From: an uncultured Lachnospiraceae bacterium
GTDB lineage: Bacteria; Bacillota; Clostridia; Lachnospirales; Lachnospiraceae
NCBI GenBank assembly: GCA_946541955.1
Contig: CAMNJZ010000009.1
Coordinates: 1 to 40,180 of the forward strand
Direction of reading: 5' to 3'
Length of the DNA stretch: 40,180 nt
The translations under genes and the position numbers were made by a program. The notes beneath the pieces are model-generated. The model was not told where the DNA came from. It ran no database searches and was given only the letters and a program-made list of their open reading frames with translations. Shown piece after piece: positions 26,034 to 34,034 of this stretch (the first letter of the stretch is position 1; the number at the start of each line of letters is the position of its first letter).

Positions 26034-26768
26034 TCAGCTTCCTTTTGTCAGGACCTCCCAGAGGGCGTCACACCCTTCCTTATGCTTTACGGTCTTATCG
26101 GTCCAAAAGCCCCTTCTTGCCAGGAAGAGGGGACGAACCAGGTCATTGCCGGAGCCTTTTAGGGTCTGTCCGGCTGCCTGCTCTTCATAGGTTCCAAGGT
26201 CCATGGCGGCAAGGACAGGGGCGTCCTCCCAGGCTATGGCGTAGAGCCCGTCCTTTTCCCCTTCGGCCGGCAGGGTCCCGTCCGGATGGGCGAGGATCTG
26301 GTAATCCCGCTCAAAGCCCGCCGGGTCCTCCAGCAGGAAGAAATAGGACTCGCAGTCCTCCATATCCGCCATCAGGGCCGCTTCGGTGGCCGTATTGTAG
26401 GAGGCGTTCTCTCTGGCGGCTTCGCCGCCTTCTGTATTCTTTATATACTGGTGCAGGCTGGCGATCACCTGGCCGTCTCCGTTGAGATCCGCGCCGCAGG
26501 CCGCGAAAGCCTCTTCCAGAGCCGTCTGGGTCTGGGCCGGCAGGGGATAGGTCCCCACATAGGCGATCTGATAATCGGGGAAGGTCTTTCCGATGCCCAG
26601 GGTGCCGGCAGCGATCTCCCAGACGATCCAGGCGGCCGCCGCTCCTGCCAGCAGGTGGACTTTATGATAATAGAGCCAGTTCTTTACTTTGGCGCTGCCC
26701 TGGAGGGGCGGCGCTTCTTCTTTGGGCTTTTCGTCCTTTACCTGCCATTTGATATATTCACTTGCCAT
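26034..26768 (-). CDS. Single-TM membrane protein, unknown function
   Basis: Conserved-looking ORF with one TM (LLAGAAAAWIVWEIAAG); 5' end overlaps the lacI-type gene 3' end by 11 nt. Confidence 0.75.
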   Translation of the reverse strand: MASEYIKWQVKDEKPKEEAPPLQGSAKVKNWLYYHKVHLLAGAAAAWIVWEIAAGTLGIGKTFPDYQIAYVGTYPLPAQTQTALEEAFAACGADLNGDGQVIASLHQYIKNTEGGEAARENASYNTATEAALMADMEDCESYFFLLEDPAGFERDYQILAHPDGTLPAEGEKDGLYAIAWEDAPVLAAMDLGTYEEQAAGQTLKGSGNDLVRPLFLARRGFWTDKTVKHKEGCDALWEVLTKGS

Positions 26769-27813
26769 TGCTTCTTCCCTGTTCCCGGTCTTCGGTCCCG
26801 TAGATATAGTCCAGCTTCACAGCCTCTCTGGTGGTCCCGCCGGCCCGGTAGTGGACGGGAAGGCAGGTCAGGGTGGGAATCTGGCTCTTGTCGGAGGAGA
26901 GCAGGAGGGAGACGGCCGTTTCGGCCATGTCCTGCACCGGCTGGACGATGGAGGAAACGCAGGGCATCAGATAGTCTCCGAACATGTTGGTGCCGTCGAA
27001 GCCGATGACCTGGACCTCCTCGGGGACCCTGATCCCCTGTTCCTTGAGGATCTGGCAGACCACGTAGGCCATCTTGTCCGTATTGCAGAAGATGCCGTCG
27101 AAATCGGGCTTTCCGTCATGGATCCGTTCCCTGATGCTCTGCAGGAAGGGCCGGAAGGCCAGGGAATCGCTGCTGATGAGGGACTCAAAGGGAATGCCGT
27201 TGGACCGGCACCAGGATTCAAAACCGTACTGGCGCTTGTCGGGCTCGCCCGGAACGTCCGGGGCGATATTGAAGAACAGGAGCTTTGTGGCGCCCAGCTC
27301 TATGAGCTTTCTGGCTGCCAGGGTGCCTCCTGAATAGTTGTCGCAGGAAACGCAGGGAACCGCGTCTGAATAGAAGCGGTCGATGCTGACAAAGGGAAGC
27401 CCCGGGTCGATCCGCAGATCCGGATTATAGGTCAGGGCGATGATCCCGTCGACCTTGTTCTCGGTGACCATCTGGATGCATTTCTGCTCCATGTCCAGGC
27501 TGTACTGGGTGATGGCCAGCATCATGCGGTAGCCCCGCTCCAGCAGGGCCTTGTTGATGTAATTGGCCAGATCCCCGAAGAAGGGATGATCGGTCCCGGG
27601 ACAGATGAAGGCAACGGTCCGGGTCTGGTTGGTCTTCAGACCCCTGGCGTAGCGGTTGACCTTGTAGCCCAGCTTTCTGGCGGCTTCCTCTACCTTTATT
27701 TTATAGGACTCACTGACCTGAGCCCCGTTGAATACATTGGATACGGTCCCCAGAGAAACCCCGGCCTCCCTGGCGACATCCTTCATGGTGGGGGTGGAAC
27801 TTTTCTTGTTCAT
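26758..27813 (-). CDS. LacI-family transcriptional regulator
   Basis: N-terminal HTH MKDVAREAGVSLGTVSNVFNGAQVSESYKIKVEEAARKLGYKVNRYARGLK plus full-length sugar-binding core (FDGIFCNTDKMAY...QVIGFDGTNM). Confidence 0.96.
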   Translation of the reverse strand: MNKKSSTPTMKDVAREAGVSLGTVSNVFNGAQVSESYKIKVEEAARKLGYKVNRYARGLKTNQTRTVAFICPGTDHPFFGDLANYINKALLERGYRMMLAITQYSLDMEQKCIQMVTENKVDGIIALTYNPDLRIDPGLPFVSIDRFYSDAVPCVSCDNYSGGTLAARKLIELGATKLLFFNIAPDVPGEPDKRQYGFESWCRSNGIPFESLISSDSLAFRPFLQSIRERIHDGKPDFDGIFCNTDKMAYVVCQILKEQGIRVPEEVQVIGFDGTNMFGDYLMPCVSSIVQPVQDMAETAVSLLLSSDKSQIPTLTCLPVHYRAGGTTREAVKLDYIYGTEDREQGRSNGK

Positions 27814-27836
27814 GGCGGCCTCCTTATCTGGTATAT

Positions 27837-27865
27837 ATTATAGGTTTGATTTCATGAAAATTCAA
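27837..27865 (-). promoter_or_regulatory. Sigma-A-type promoter of the lacI-type gene (TTGAAT-N17-TATAAT on minus)
   Basis: -35 complement ATTCAA at 27860-27865; -10 complement ATTATA at 27837-27842; 17-bp spacer. Confidence 0.8.
27850..27859. promoter_or_regulatory. TTTCATGAAA palindrome inside the lacI promoter spacer (candidate autoregulatory site)
   Basis: Perfect 10-bp palindrome abutting the -35; second copy at 27873-27882. Confidence 0.55.
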
Positions 27866-27872
27866 TCTTTTA

Positions 27873-27882
27873 TTTCATGAAA
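27873..27882. promoter_or_regulatory. Second TTTCATGAAA palindrome, 23 bp centre-to-centre from the first
   Basis: Read directly; upstream of the lacI -35. Confidence 0.5.
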
Positions 27883-27960
27883 CGATACCAGGAAAATTAA
27901 CAAAAACGGATGGTTAAGTTTGTGTAAATCGTGGAAATGGCCTGTTTACAGGAAAAAATG

Positions 27961-27989
27961 TTGACATGAGAAGGTGGGAACCTTACAAT
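27961..27989 (+). promoter_or_regulatory. Promoter of sugar ABC transporter operon (TTGACA-N17-TACAAT)
   Basis: -35 at 27961-27966, -10 at 27984-27989, 17-bp spacer. Confidence 0.85.
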
Positions 27990-27995
27990 TATCTC

Positions 27996-28013
27996 AAATG
28001 AAACGTTTCATTT
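27996..28013. promoter_or_regulatory. LacI-family operator O1, 18-bp perfect palindrome AAATGAAACGTTTCATTT
   Basis: Perfect dyad with central CG at the predicted transcription start. Confidence 0.88.
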
Positions 28014-28060
28014 ATCCTGAATTGCCCAATACAGAGAAGGGCATTTTTTTAAAAAGTCAA

Positions 28061-28074
28061 ATGAAACGTTTCAT
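28061..28074. promoter_or_regulatory. LacI-family operator O2, 14-bp perfect palindrome ATGAAACGTTTCAT
   Basis: Same core as O1, centres 63 bp apart. Confidence 0.86.
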
Positions 28075-28113
28075 GTAACTGTTGGAGAGTTTCATATAAA
28101 AAAGGAGAGAGAT

Positions 28114-29046
28114 ATGAAATCAAAAGCAAAAACTGCCGCAGTGACGGTTCCCAAACCGCCGCTGGGCAAGAGGCTGAAGGACAACTGGCAGCTCTATCTG
28201 CTTCTCCTGATTCCGATCATCCTGACCTTCATCTACAAGTACATCCCTATGTACGGCATCCAGATCGCCTTCAGGGATTACAAGGCCAGCCGCGGAATTC
28301 TGGGCAGTAAATGGGTTGGCATGGAATGGTTCGAGCGCTTCTTTACCGCACCGACCTGTGCGCGTATGATCCGCAACACCGTTCTCCTGAGCTTTTTCAG
28401 CCTGCTCTGGAGCTTCCCGGTGCCGATCATTCTGTCCCTGTGCATCAACCAGCTTCGCTTTGCCAAGTACAAGAGGGTTGTCCAGACAGTTCTGTACGCA
28501 CCGCACTTCATTTCGACCATGGTCGTATGTGGTATGATCCGAATTTTCCTGAGCCCTTCAGGCGGTCTGATCAACCTGCTTCTCCACACCAGCATCGATT
28601 TCCTGACAGAATCCTCTGCATTCCGTACGATCTATATCGCGTCCGGAATCTGGCAGGACGCAGGCTGGGGCTGCATCATTTATCTGGCAACGCTTTCCGC
28701 AGTCGATACCAGCCTTTATGAGGCGGCCAAGGTCGACGGCGCATCGGTCTTCCAGAGAATCATGGCCATCGACGTTCCTGCGCTTCTGCCTATGGCGATC
28801 CTGAACCTGATCATGAGCGCAGGCTCTCTGATGAATGTCGGCTTCGAGAAGGTATGGCTTCTGCAGACAGATCTGAACAAGGCCACTTCCGACGTCATTG
28901 CCGTTTATGTCTACCAGCAGGGTATTGAAAACGCCAAGTATTCCTACTCGACGGCAGTCGGTCTTTTCAATACAGCGGTCAACATCATTCTTCTGATCAT
29001 TGTCAACCAGATCGCCAAGCGGGCGTCTGACGTAGACTTTGTATAA
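28114..29046 (+). CDS. Carbohydrate ABC transporter permease (LplB-like)
   Basis: Multi-TM with EAA-type loop YEAAKVDGASVFQRIMAIDVPALLP. Confidence 0.93.
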   Translation: MKSKAKTAAVTVPKPPLGKRLKDNWQLYLLLLIPIILTFIYKYIPMYGIQIAFRDYKASRGILGSKWVGMEWFERFFTAPTCARMIRNTVLLSFFSLLWSFPVPIILSLCINQLRFAKYKRVVQTVLYAPHFISTMVVCGMIRIFLSPSGGLINLLLHTSIDFLTESSAFRTIYIASGIWQDAGWGCIIYLATLSAVDTSLYEAAKVDGASVFQRIMAIDVPALLPMAILNLIMSAGSLMNVGFEKVWLLQTDLNKATSDVIAVYVYQQGIENAKYSYSTAVGLFNTAVNIILLIIVNQIAKRASDVDFV

Positions 29047-29058
29047 GGAGGTGCAGCT

Positions 29059-29958
29059 ATGGGAAAGAATTCAAAAACATCCGGCTTCTCCGAACGGACC
29101 AGCGACATCGTCCTGGTAGCCATCACCCTGATCGTCATGCTCCTGGTGGCATACCCTCTGTATTATGTCCTGGTGGCATCCTTCTCCAACCCCTATGATG
29201 TGTACGCCGGCAAGACCTTCCTTCTGCCCAGCGGCTTTACCCTGGACGGCTACAAGGCAGTCTTTGCAGACGCCAACATCTTTACCGGTTACCTCAACTC
29301 CATCAAGTACACCATCATCGGCACCATCTTTTCCGTGACCATGCTCTATATCACAGCATACCCTCTGTCCAGAAAAGAGCTGCCCGGCCGTAAGTTCTTC
29401 AGCCTTTTCTTCCTGCTGACCATGTATTTCGGCGGCGGTCTGATCCCCACCTACCTGGTCGTCAAGCAGACAGGTCTGATCAACAACATGTGGGCCCTGT
29501 TCCTGCCCGGCGGCGTGGCAGTCGGCAACATGATCATCGTCAGGAATTATTTCCAGAACTCCATCCCGCAGGAGCTGATCGAGGCTTCCGAGATCGACGG
29601 CTGCTCCAAGCTGCAGACCTTCTGGAACGTGATCATTCCCCTGTCCACTCCCATCATGGCGGTTATGGTGGTCTTCTCCATGGTCGCTTACTGGAACGAC
29701 TGGTTCACGGCTCTGATCTATCTGACCGGCGCTGAGAAGGCGCCCCTGCCCCTGGTCCTGAGAAACGTCCTGATCAAATCCAGCGCTTCCGCAGCCCAGG
29801 CCAGCACGATTTCCGGCGGTTATGCCGAGCTGAACAAGATCACGGAAATGATCAAGTTCTCCTCCATTATCGTCGCCGCAGCTCCCATGCTGATCGTCTA
29901 TCCCTTCGTTCAGAAGTACTTTGAGAAGGGCATGATGGCCGGCGCGGTCAAGGGCTGA
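29059..29958 (+). CDS. Carbohydrate ABC transporter permease (LplC/YtcP-like)
   Basis: Multi-TM with EAA loop IEASEIDGCSKLQTFWNVIIPLSTPIM. Confidence 0.93.
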   Translation: MGKNSKTSGFSERTSDIVLVAITLIVMLLVAYPLYYVLVASFSNPYDVYAGKTFLLPSGFTLDGYKAVFADANIFTGYLNSIKYTIIGTIFSVTMLYITAYPLSRKELPGRKFFSLFFLLTMYFGGGLIPTYLVVKQTGLINNMWALFLPGGVAVGNMIIVRNYFQNSIPQELIEASEIDGCSKLQTFWNVIIPLSTPIMAVMVVFSMVAYWNDWFTALIYLTGAEKAPLPLVLRNVLIKSSASAAQASTISGGYAELNKITEMIKFSSIIVAAAPMLIVYPFVQKYFEKGMMAGAVKG

Positions 29959-30012
29959 TTTCAGAAAGTTTGTACAGGTGTAATCAACACTTTTAAACAA
30001 AAGGAGGAAAGT

Positions 30013-31674
30013 ATGACAAAATTCAAAAGACTCACAGCGCTGGCACTGACTGGCGTCATGGCCCTTTCTCTGGCGGCCTGCGGCGGATCTTCCGGCGGCA
30101 GCTCCGAGGAAGAGAAGATCGGCAACACCGACCAGACCGAATTCGAGATCATGGGCGGCCAGTCCGCTCTGAGCCCGGGCTACAAGGACAATGAAGTCCT
30201 CAACAAGCTTCAGGAAGAAGCCGGCATCAAGATCACATGGAATACCATGAGCGATTCCCTGGCCGAGCAGGTCAACATCCACATCGCCGGCGGCGAGCTC
30301 CCGGACGCCTTCCAGGGCGTTGGCTTCTCCAACTATGAGCTGGCCAACTACGGCGCAGACGGCACCTTCATCGACCTGACTCCCTACATCACCGAGGAAG
30401 TCATGCCCAACCTGACCAAGATCCTGGATGAGTATCCCAGCATCCGTGCCGCCATTACCATGGACGACGGCAAGATCTACGGCCTTCCCTCCGCTGAGCA
30501 GATGGGTACCGCAGGTATCGGCAAGGAAGAGGATTATTCCATCTTTACCATCCCTCAGTTCTCCATGATCAACAAGGCATGGCTGGACGATCTGGGACTG
30601 GAAGTGCCCACCACCCTGGATGAACTGGAAGTCTGCCTCCAGGCCTTCAAGGACAACGATATGTCCGCCAAGTACTATGGCAACGATCCCGGTTCCACCA
30701 TTCCCATGTCCACAGGCTTTGACCAGTGGTGCTGGGGCCAGAACATCTTCTATGCAGGCTTCGGCTTCACCAACTGGATCAACGACGTCTGCAACGACCT
30801 GGTTCTGCAGCCCGACGGCAAGGTCAACTTCGTATGCGATGACGACGGCTACCGTGCAGCCATGGATTACTTCCATGATTGGTATGCAAAGGGCCTGATG
30901 GATATCGAGACCTTCTCCCAGGATGATACCCAGCTCATGTCCAAGTGCCAGCAGGGCTATGTCGGCGTTTCCACATGGTGGTACATCGAAGAGCTCATGG
31001 GCGAGTATGCAAAAGACTATGTATTCCTTCCTGTTCTTGCAGGTCCCGACGGAACCAAGAACGTGACAGTCCGTACAGGCGGCGGCACCAACTCCGGCCA
31101 GCTTTCCATCACAGAAGCCTGCGAGTCCCCTGCCAATCTGCTGAAGTTCTATGACATGTGGTATGACGGCGAGACCGTTATGCAGCTCCAGTATGGCCCC
31201 ATCGGCGTATTCTTCACCGGTCAGGATGAGAATGGCGTATGGAACTCCATTACCGAAGAAGAAGCCCAGGCGCAGTTCGGCAAGGGTGCCGGCGAGCTCA
31301 AGTCCACCTACGAAGTCGCAGGTCCCAAGCTGATCCTGTCCCACTACTACAACGATACCTTCAAGATGGAAGACAGAGCCGTCGAGAGACTGACAGACCT
31401 CTATGACTACTGGATGCCTCAGGTAGCCGATACCTCCACCTATCCCATCGACTGCGTCTTCACAGCAGACGAGCTGGAGACCATTGACCGTTATAAGACT
31501 GACTTCCAGGATACCGTTGCCGAGAACGAAGGCCTCTGGCTCAAGAACGGCGGCCCCACCGATGAGGAATGGGAAGCTTACAAGCAGAACCTCAACGACA
31601 CCTGCGGTATGGAAGAGCTTCTGAAGGTCTATCAGGATGCTTATGACCGTTATGCGGCTGCCCTTGCAGAATAA
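30013..31674 (+). CDS. Extracellular sugar-binding lipoprotein of the ABC transporter
   Basis: Lipobox LSLAACGG; large solute-binding protein directly after the permeases. Confidence 0.92.
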   Translation: MTKFKRLTALALTGVMALSLAACGGSSGGSSEEEKIGNTDQTEFEIMGGQSALSPGYKDNEVLNKLQEEAGIKITWNTMSDSLAEQVNIHIAGGELPDAFQGVGFSNYELANYGADGTFIDLTPYITEEVMPNLTKILDEYPSIRAAITMDDGKIYGLPSAEQMGTAGIGKEEDYSIFTIPQFSMINKAWLDDLGLEVPTTLDELEVCLQAFKDNDMSAKYYGNDPGSTIPMSTGFDQWCWGQNIFYAGFGFTNWINDVCNDLVLQPDGKVNFVCDDDGYRAAMDYFHDWYAKGLMDIETFSQDDTQLMSKCQQGYVGVSTWWYIEELMGEYAKDYVFLPVLAGPDGTKNVTVRTGGGTNSGQLSITEACESPANLLKFYDMWYDGETVMQLQYGPIGVFFTGQDENGVWNSITEEEAQAQFGKGAGELKSTYEVAGPKLILSHYYNDTFKMEDRAVERLTDLYDYWMPQVADTSTYPIDCVFTADELETIDRYKTDFQDTVAENEGLWLKNGGPTDEEWEAYKQNLNDTCGMEELLKVYQDAYDRYAAALAE

Positions 31675-31675
31675 A

Positions 31676-31704
31676 TTGACATCATAACAGCCAGGTCGTA
31701 TAAT
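31676..31704 (+). promoter_or_regulatory. Exact-consensus promoter TTGACA-N17-TATAAT between binding protein and GH32 gene
   Basis: -35 at 31676-31681, -10 at 31699-31704, spacer 17 bp. Confidence 0.87.
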
Positions 31705-31715
31705 GTGCATTGACT

Positions 31716-31748
31716 GCCGGAGGCACGGGTACGTGCCTCCGGCTTTTT
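31716..31748 (+). terminator. Intrinsic terminator-like hairpin, 12-bp perfect stem, 4-nt loop, T5
   Basis: GCCGGAGGCACG-GGTA-CGTGCCTCCGGC-TTTTT. Confidence 0.92.
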
Positions 31749-31790
31749 CAAAAGAATACTTTATCGAAGGAGCCAATAAGGACAGGAGAC

Positions 31791-33275
31791 ATGATCAGCA
31801 AGAGACTCAGACAGGCAAGAGCCTACGAACAGGAAGCAGAAAAACGAATCAATCCGGAGGACAGACCCTCCTTCCATCTTTCCCCCCGGTGCGGATGGCT
31901 GAATGATCCCAACGGCTTTTCCTACTATAAGGGGCAGTATCATCTCTTTTATCAGTATTATCCTTACAATTCTCATTGGGGACCCATGCACTGGGGCCAC
32001 GCTGTGAGCACAGACCTCCTTCACTGGACCTACCTTCCCTGTGCCATGGCCCCGGATTCCGGCGCCGACATCGGCGGCGTTTTCTCGGGCAGCGCGGTGG
32101 TCCTGGATGACGGGAGGCATCTCCTGATGTATACGGGCGTGGACGATGAGCTCAATACGCCCGGCAGCGACGCCTTCCAGGTCCAGTGTCTGGCTGTGGG
32201 AGACGGAGAAAACTACGACAAATATATGGGCAATCCCGTTCTTTCCGATTCGGATACGCCGGAAGGGTCTGATCCCCACGACTTCAGGGATCCCAAGATC
32301 TGGAGAAGGGACGACGGGACCTACAGGGCCGTGGCAGTCAGCCGGGCGGCCGACGGGACCGGCCAGGCCCTCCTCTTTGAAAGCCCCGACGCCTTCTCCT
32401 GGAAGTTCAAAAAGGTCTTTCTGAAGAACGACGGCGTCTACGGCCTCATGTGGGAGTGCCCGGATTTCTTTACCCTGGACGGCAAGGGAATCCTGATGCT
32501 GAGCCCCATGGACATGCTGCCGGAGGGCTTTGAATTCCACAACGGCAACGGGAATCTCTGCCTGATGGGCGCCTATGACGACAAGGAGGAGACCTTTGCC
32601 CCCGAGAAGGCCCAGGCCATCGATTCGGGCATTGACTTCTACGCCTGCCAGTCCATGCTTGCGCCCGACGGCAGAAGGATCATGATCGGCTGGATGCAGA
32701 ATCCCGACGGCTGCTCCTACCGGGGCGATTCCAAGCCCTGGTACGGCCAGATGACCCTGCCCAGAGAGCTTTTTATTAAGGACGGCAGGCTCTGGCAGCA
32801 GCCCATCCGGGAGCTGGACCAGATCCGGTCCGGCCGCGTTGCCTATGAAAACGTCCATGTGGACGGGGAATGCATGCTGGAAGGCACGGGGGGACGCAGG
32901 ATCGACCTGACGATCCGGATCAGGCCGGAGGATCTGGAGCATCCCTATCACAAGTTCATCCTCCGCTTTGCCATGAACGACAGCTTCTATACCCAGCTTT
33001 CCTTCCGCTTTAAGGAAAATGTCCTCAAGCTGGACCGGAAGTTCTCCGGGACCAGGCGGGCCGTCATCAACCAGAGACGGTGCCTTGTCCGCAGGGACGG
33101 GAAGGAATTAAAGCTCCGGGTCATTCTGGACCGCTACAGCGTGGAGGTCTTTATCAACGACGGCGAGCAGGTCATGACAGCTCTGCTCTATACGGACCAG
33201 GAGGCGGACCAGGTCATGTTCTACTCGGACGGCGCAGCCGTGATCGACGTGGAAAAATACGATCTTGTGGACTGA
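31791..33275 (+). CDS. GH32 beta-fructofuranosidase (sucrose/fructo-oligosaccharide hydrolase), no signal peptide
   Basis: GH32 motifs WLNDPNGF, FRDPKIW, WECPDFF; ATG at 31791 after GACAGGAGAC. Confidence 0.95.
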   Translation: MISKRLRQARAYEQEAEKRINPEDRPSFHLSPRCGWLNDPNGFSYYKGQYHLFYQYYPYNSHWGPMHWGHAVSTDLLHWTYLPCAMAPDSGADIGGVFSGSAVVLDDGRHLLMYTGVDDELNTPGSDAFQVQCLAVGDGENYDKYMGNPVLSDSDTPEGSDPHDFRDPKIWRRDDGTYRAVAVSRAADGTGQALLFESPDAFSWKFKKVFLKNDGVYGLMWECPDFFTLDGKGILMLSPMDMLPEGFEFHNGNGNLCLMGAYDDKEETFAPEKAQAIDSGIDFYACQSMLAPDGRRIMIGWMQNPDGCSYRGDSKPWYGQMTLPRELFIKDGRLWQQPIRELDQIRSGRVAYENVHVDGECMLEGTGGRRIDLTIRIRPEDLEHPYHKFILRFAMNDSFYTQLSFRFKENVLKLDRKFSGTRRAVINQRRCLVRRDGKELKLRVILDRYSVEVFINDGEQVMTALLYTDQEADQVMFYSDGAAVIDVEKYDLVD

Positions 33276-33307
33276 GGACCGTCTTCGGCTTCCCCGGCAG
33301 TTATTAT

Positions 33308-33346
33308 GGGATATGGAAGCAGGGCTTCCATATCCCTTTTCTTTTT
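33308..33346 (+). terminator. Intrinsic terminator of the GH32 gene
   Basis: GGGATATGGAAGC-AGG-GCTTCCATATCCC then TTTTCTTTTT. Confidence 0.95.
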
Positions 33347-33393
33347 CCGGGGGAATTTCCGAAAAGTAAACTGAATCCGTCCCGGAATATGAA

Positions 33394-33422
33394 TTGAGTT
33401 TACTGGCCAAGACGATTATAAT
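33394..33422 (+). promoter_or_regulatory. Promoter of the short LacI-type gene (TTGAGT-N17-TATAAT) overlapped by an inverted repeat
   Basis: -35 at 33394-33399, -10 at 33417-33422; near-perfect arms AGTAAACTGAAT (33365-33376) / ATTGAGTTTACT (33393-33404). Confidence 0.75.
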
Positions 33423-33490
33423 TACCATATCCCCTTTGGTGATATAATAGAAGCAGTCAGCATATGCCTGTGCAGACTGCAGGGAGGTAT

Positions 33491-34021
33491 ATGCTTATGA
33501 CAACTATGAAACAAATCGCAGAACTGGCTCAGTGCTCCAGGGCAACAGTCTCCCGTGTAATTGCAGGGTCTCCCCTGGTGAAAGAGAATACCCGGGTCCG
33601 GGTCCAGTACTGGCTCGATAAGACAGGCTTTCAGCCCAACCGGGCGGCCCAGGGCCTGATCGGAGGCCGGACGGCCCTGATCGGTCTGTGCCTTCCCAGT
33701 CTGACAGAGGACAATTGTGCGGCCTTTGTAGAGGCCTTTGAAGCGGAGACCAAAAAGAGGGGCTACGACCTCCTGCTGGGCGTATCCGGCAGAGATGAGA
33801 AGAGAGAGCGGGTCTTTCCCGCCATGCTCCTGTCCAGACGGGCGGACGGCTTTGCGGCGGTCGGCGTGGGAATCGGAGAGCAGATCCTGGAGAAAAGCCA
33901 GATCCCCGGTCTCTATCTGGACGCAGCGGATCCGGAGAAGGCAGCGGCCCTGGCGGACAGTCTGATCGACAAAATCCAGAACAGGGGCGAGGAGGATCCT
34001 GCAGAGGATACCTCCCTGTAA
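33491..34021 (+). CDS. Half-length LacI-type regulator (HTH plus part of sugar-binding core)
   Basis: MKQIAELAQCSRATVSRVIAGSPLVKENTRVRVQYWLDKTGFQPNRAAQGLIGGRTALIGLCLP; ends about half-way through the core. SD GGGAGGT upstream; start may be 33491 or 33497. Confidence 0.82.
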   Translation: MLMTTMKQIAELAQCSRATVSRVIAGSPLVKENTRVRVQYWLDKTGFQPNRAAQGLIGGRTALIGLCLPSLTEDNCAAFVEAFEAETKKRGYDLLLGVSGRDEKRERVFPAMLLSRRADGFAAVGVGIGEQILEKSQIPGLYLDAADPEKAAALADSLIDKIQNRGEEDPAEDTSL

Positions 34022-34034
34022 AGCGAGGCTGGCA

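Noticed and set aside
27996-28074. CcpA cre sites
   Set aside because: The dyads have five bases on each side of the CG between TG and CA, not the six expected for cre; a local LacI-family operator fits better.
29071-31776. 901-aa antisense ORF across the ABC transporter genes
   Set aside because: It mirrors well-supported sense genes with strongly C/G-ending codons, which deplete antisense stops. The translation has no recognisable domain, signal peptide or TM pattern.
31761-32951. 396-aa antisense ORF opposite GH32
   Set aside because: Opposite a gene with all GH32 hallmark motifs; no domain visible in the antisense product.
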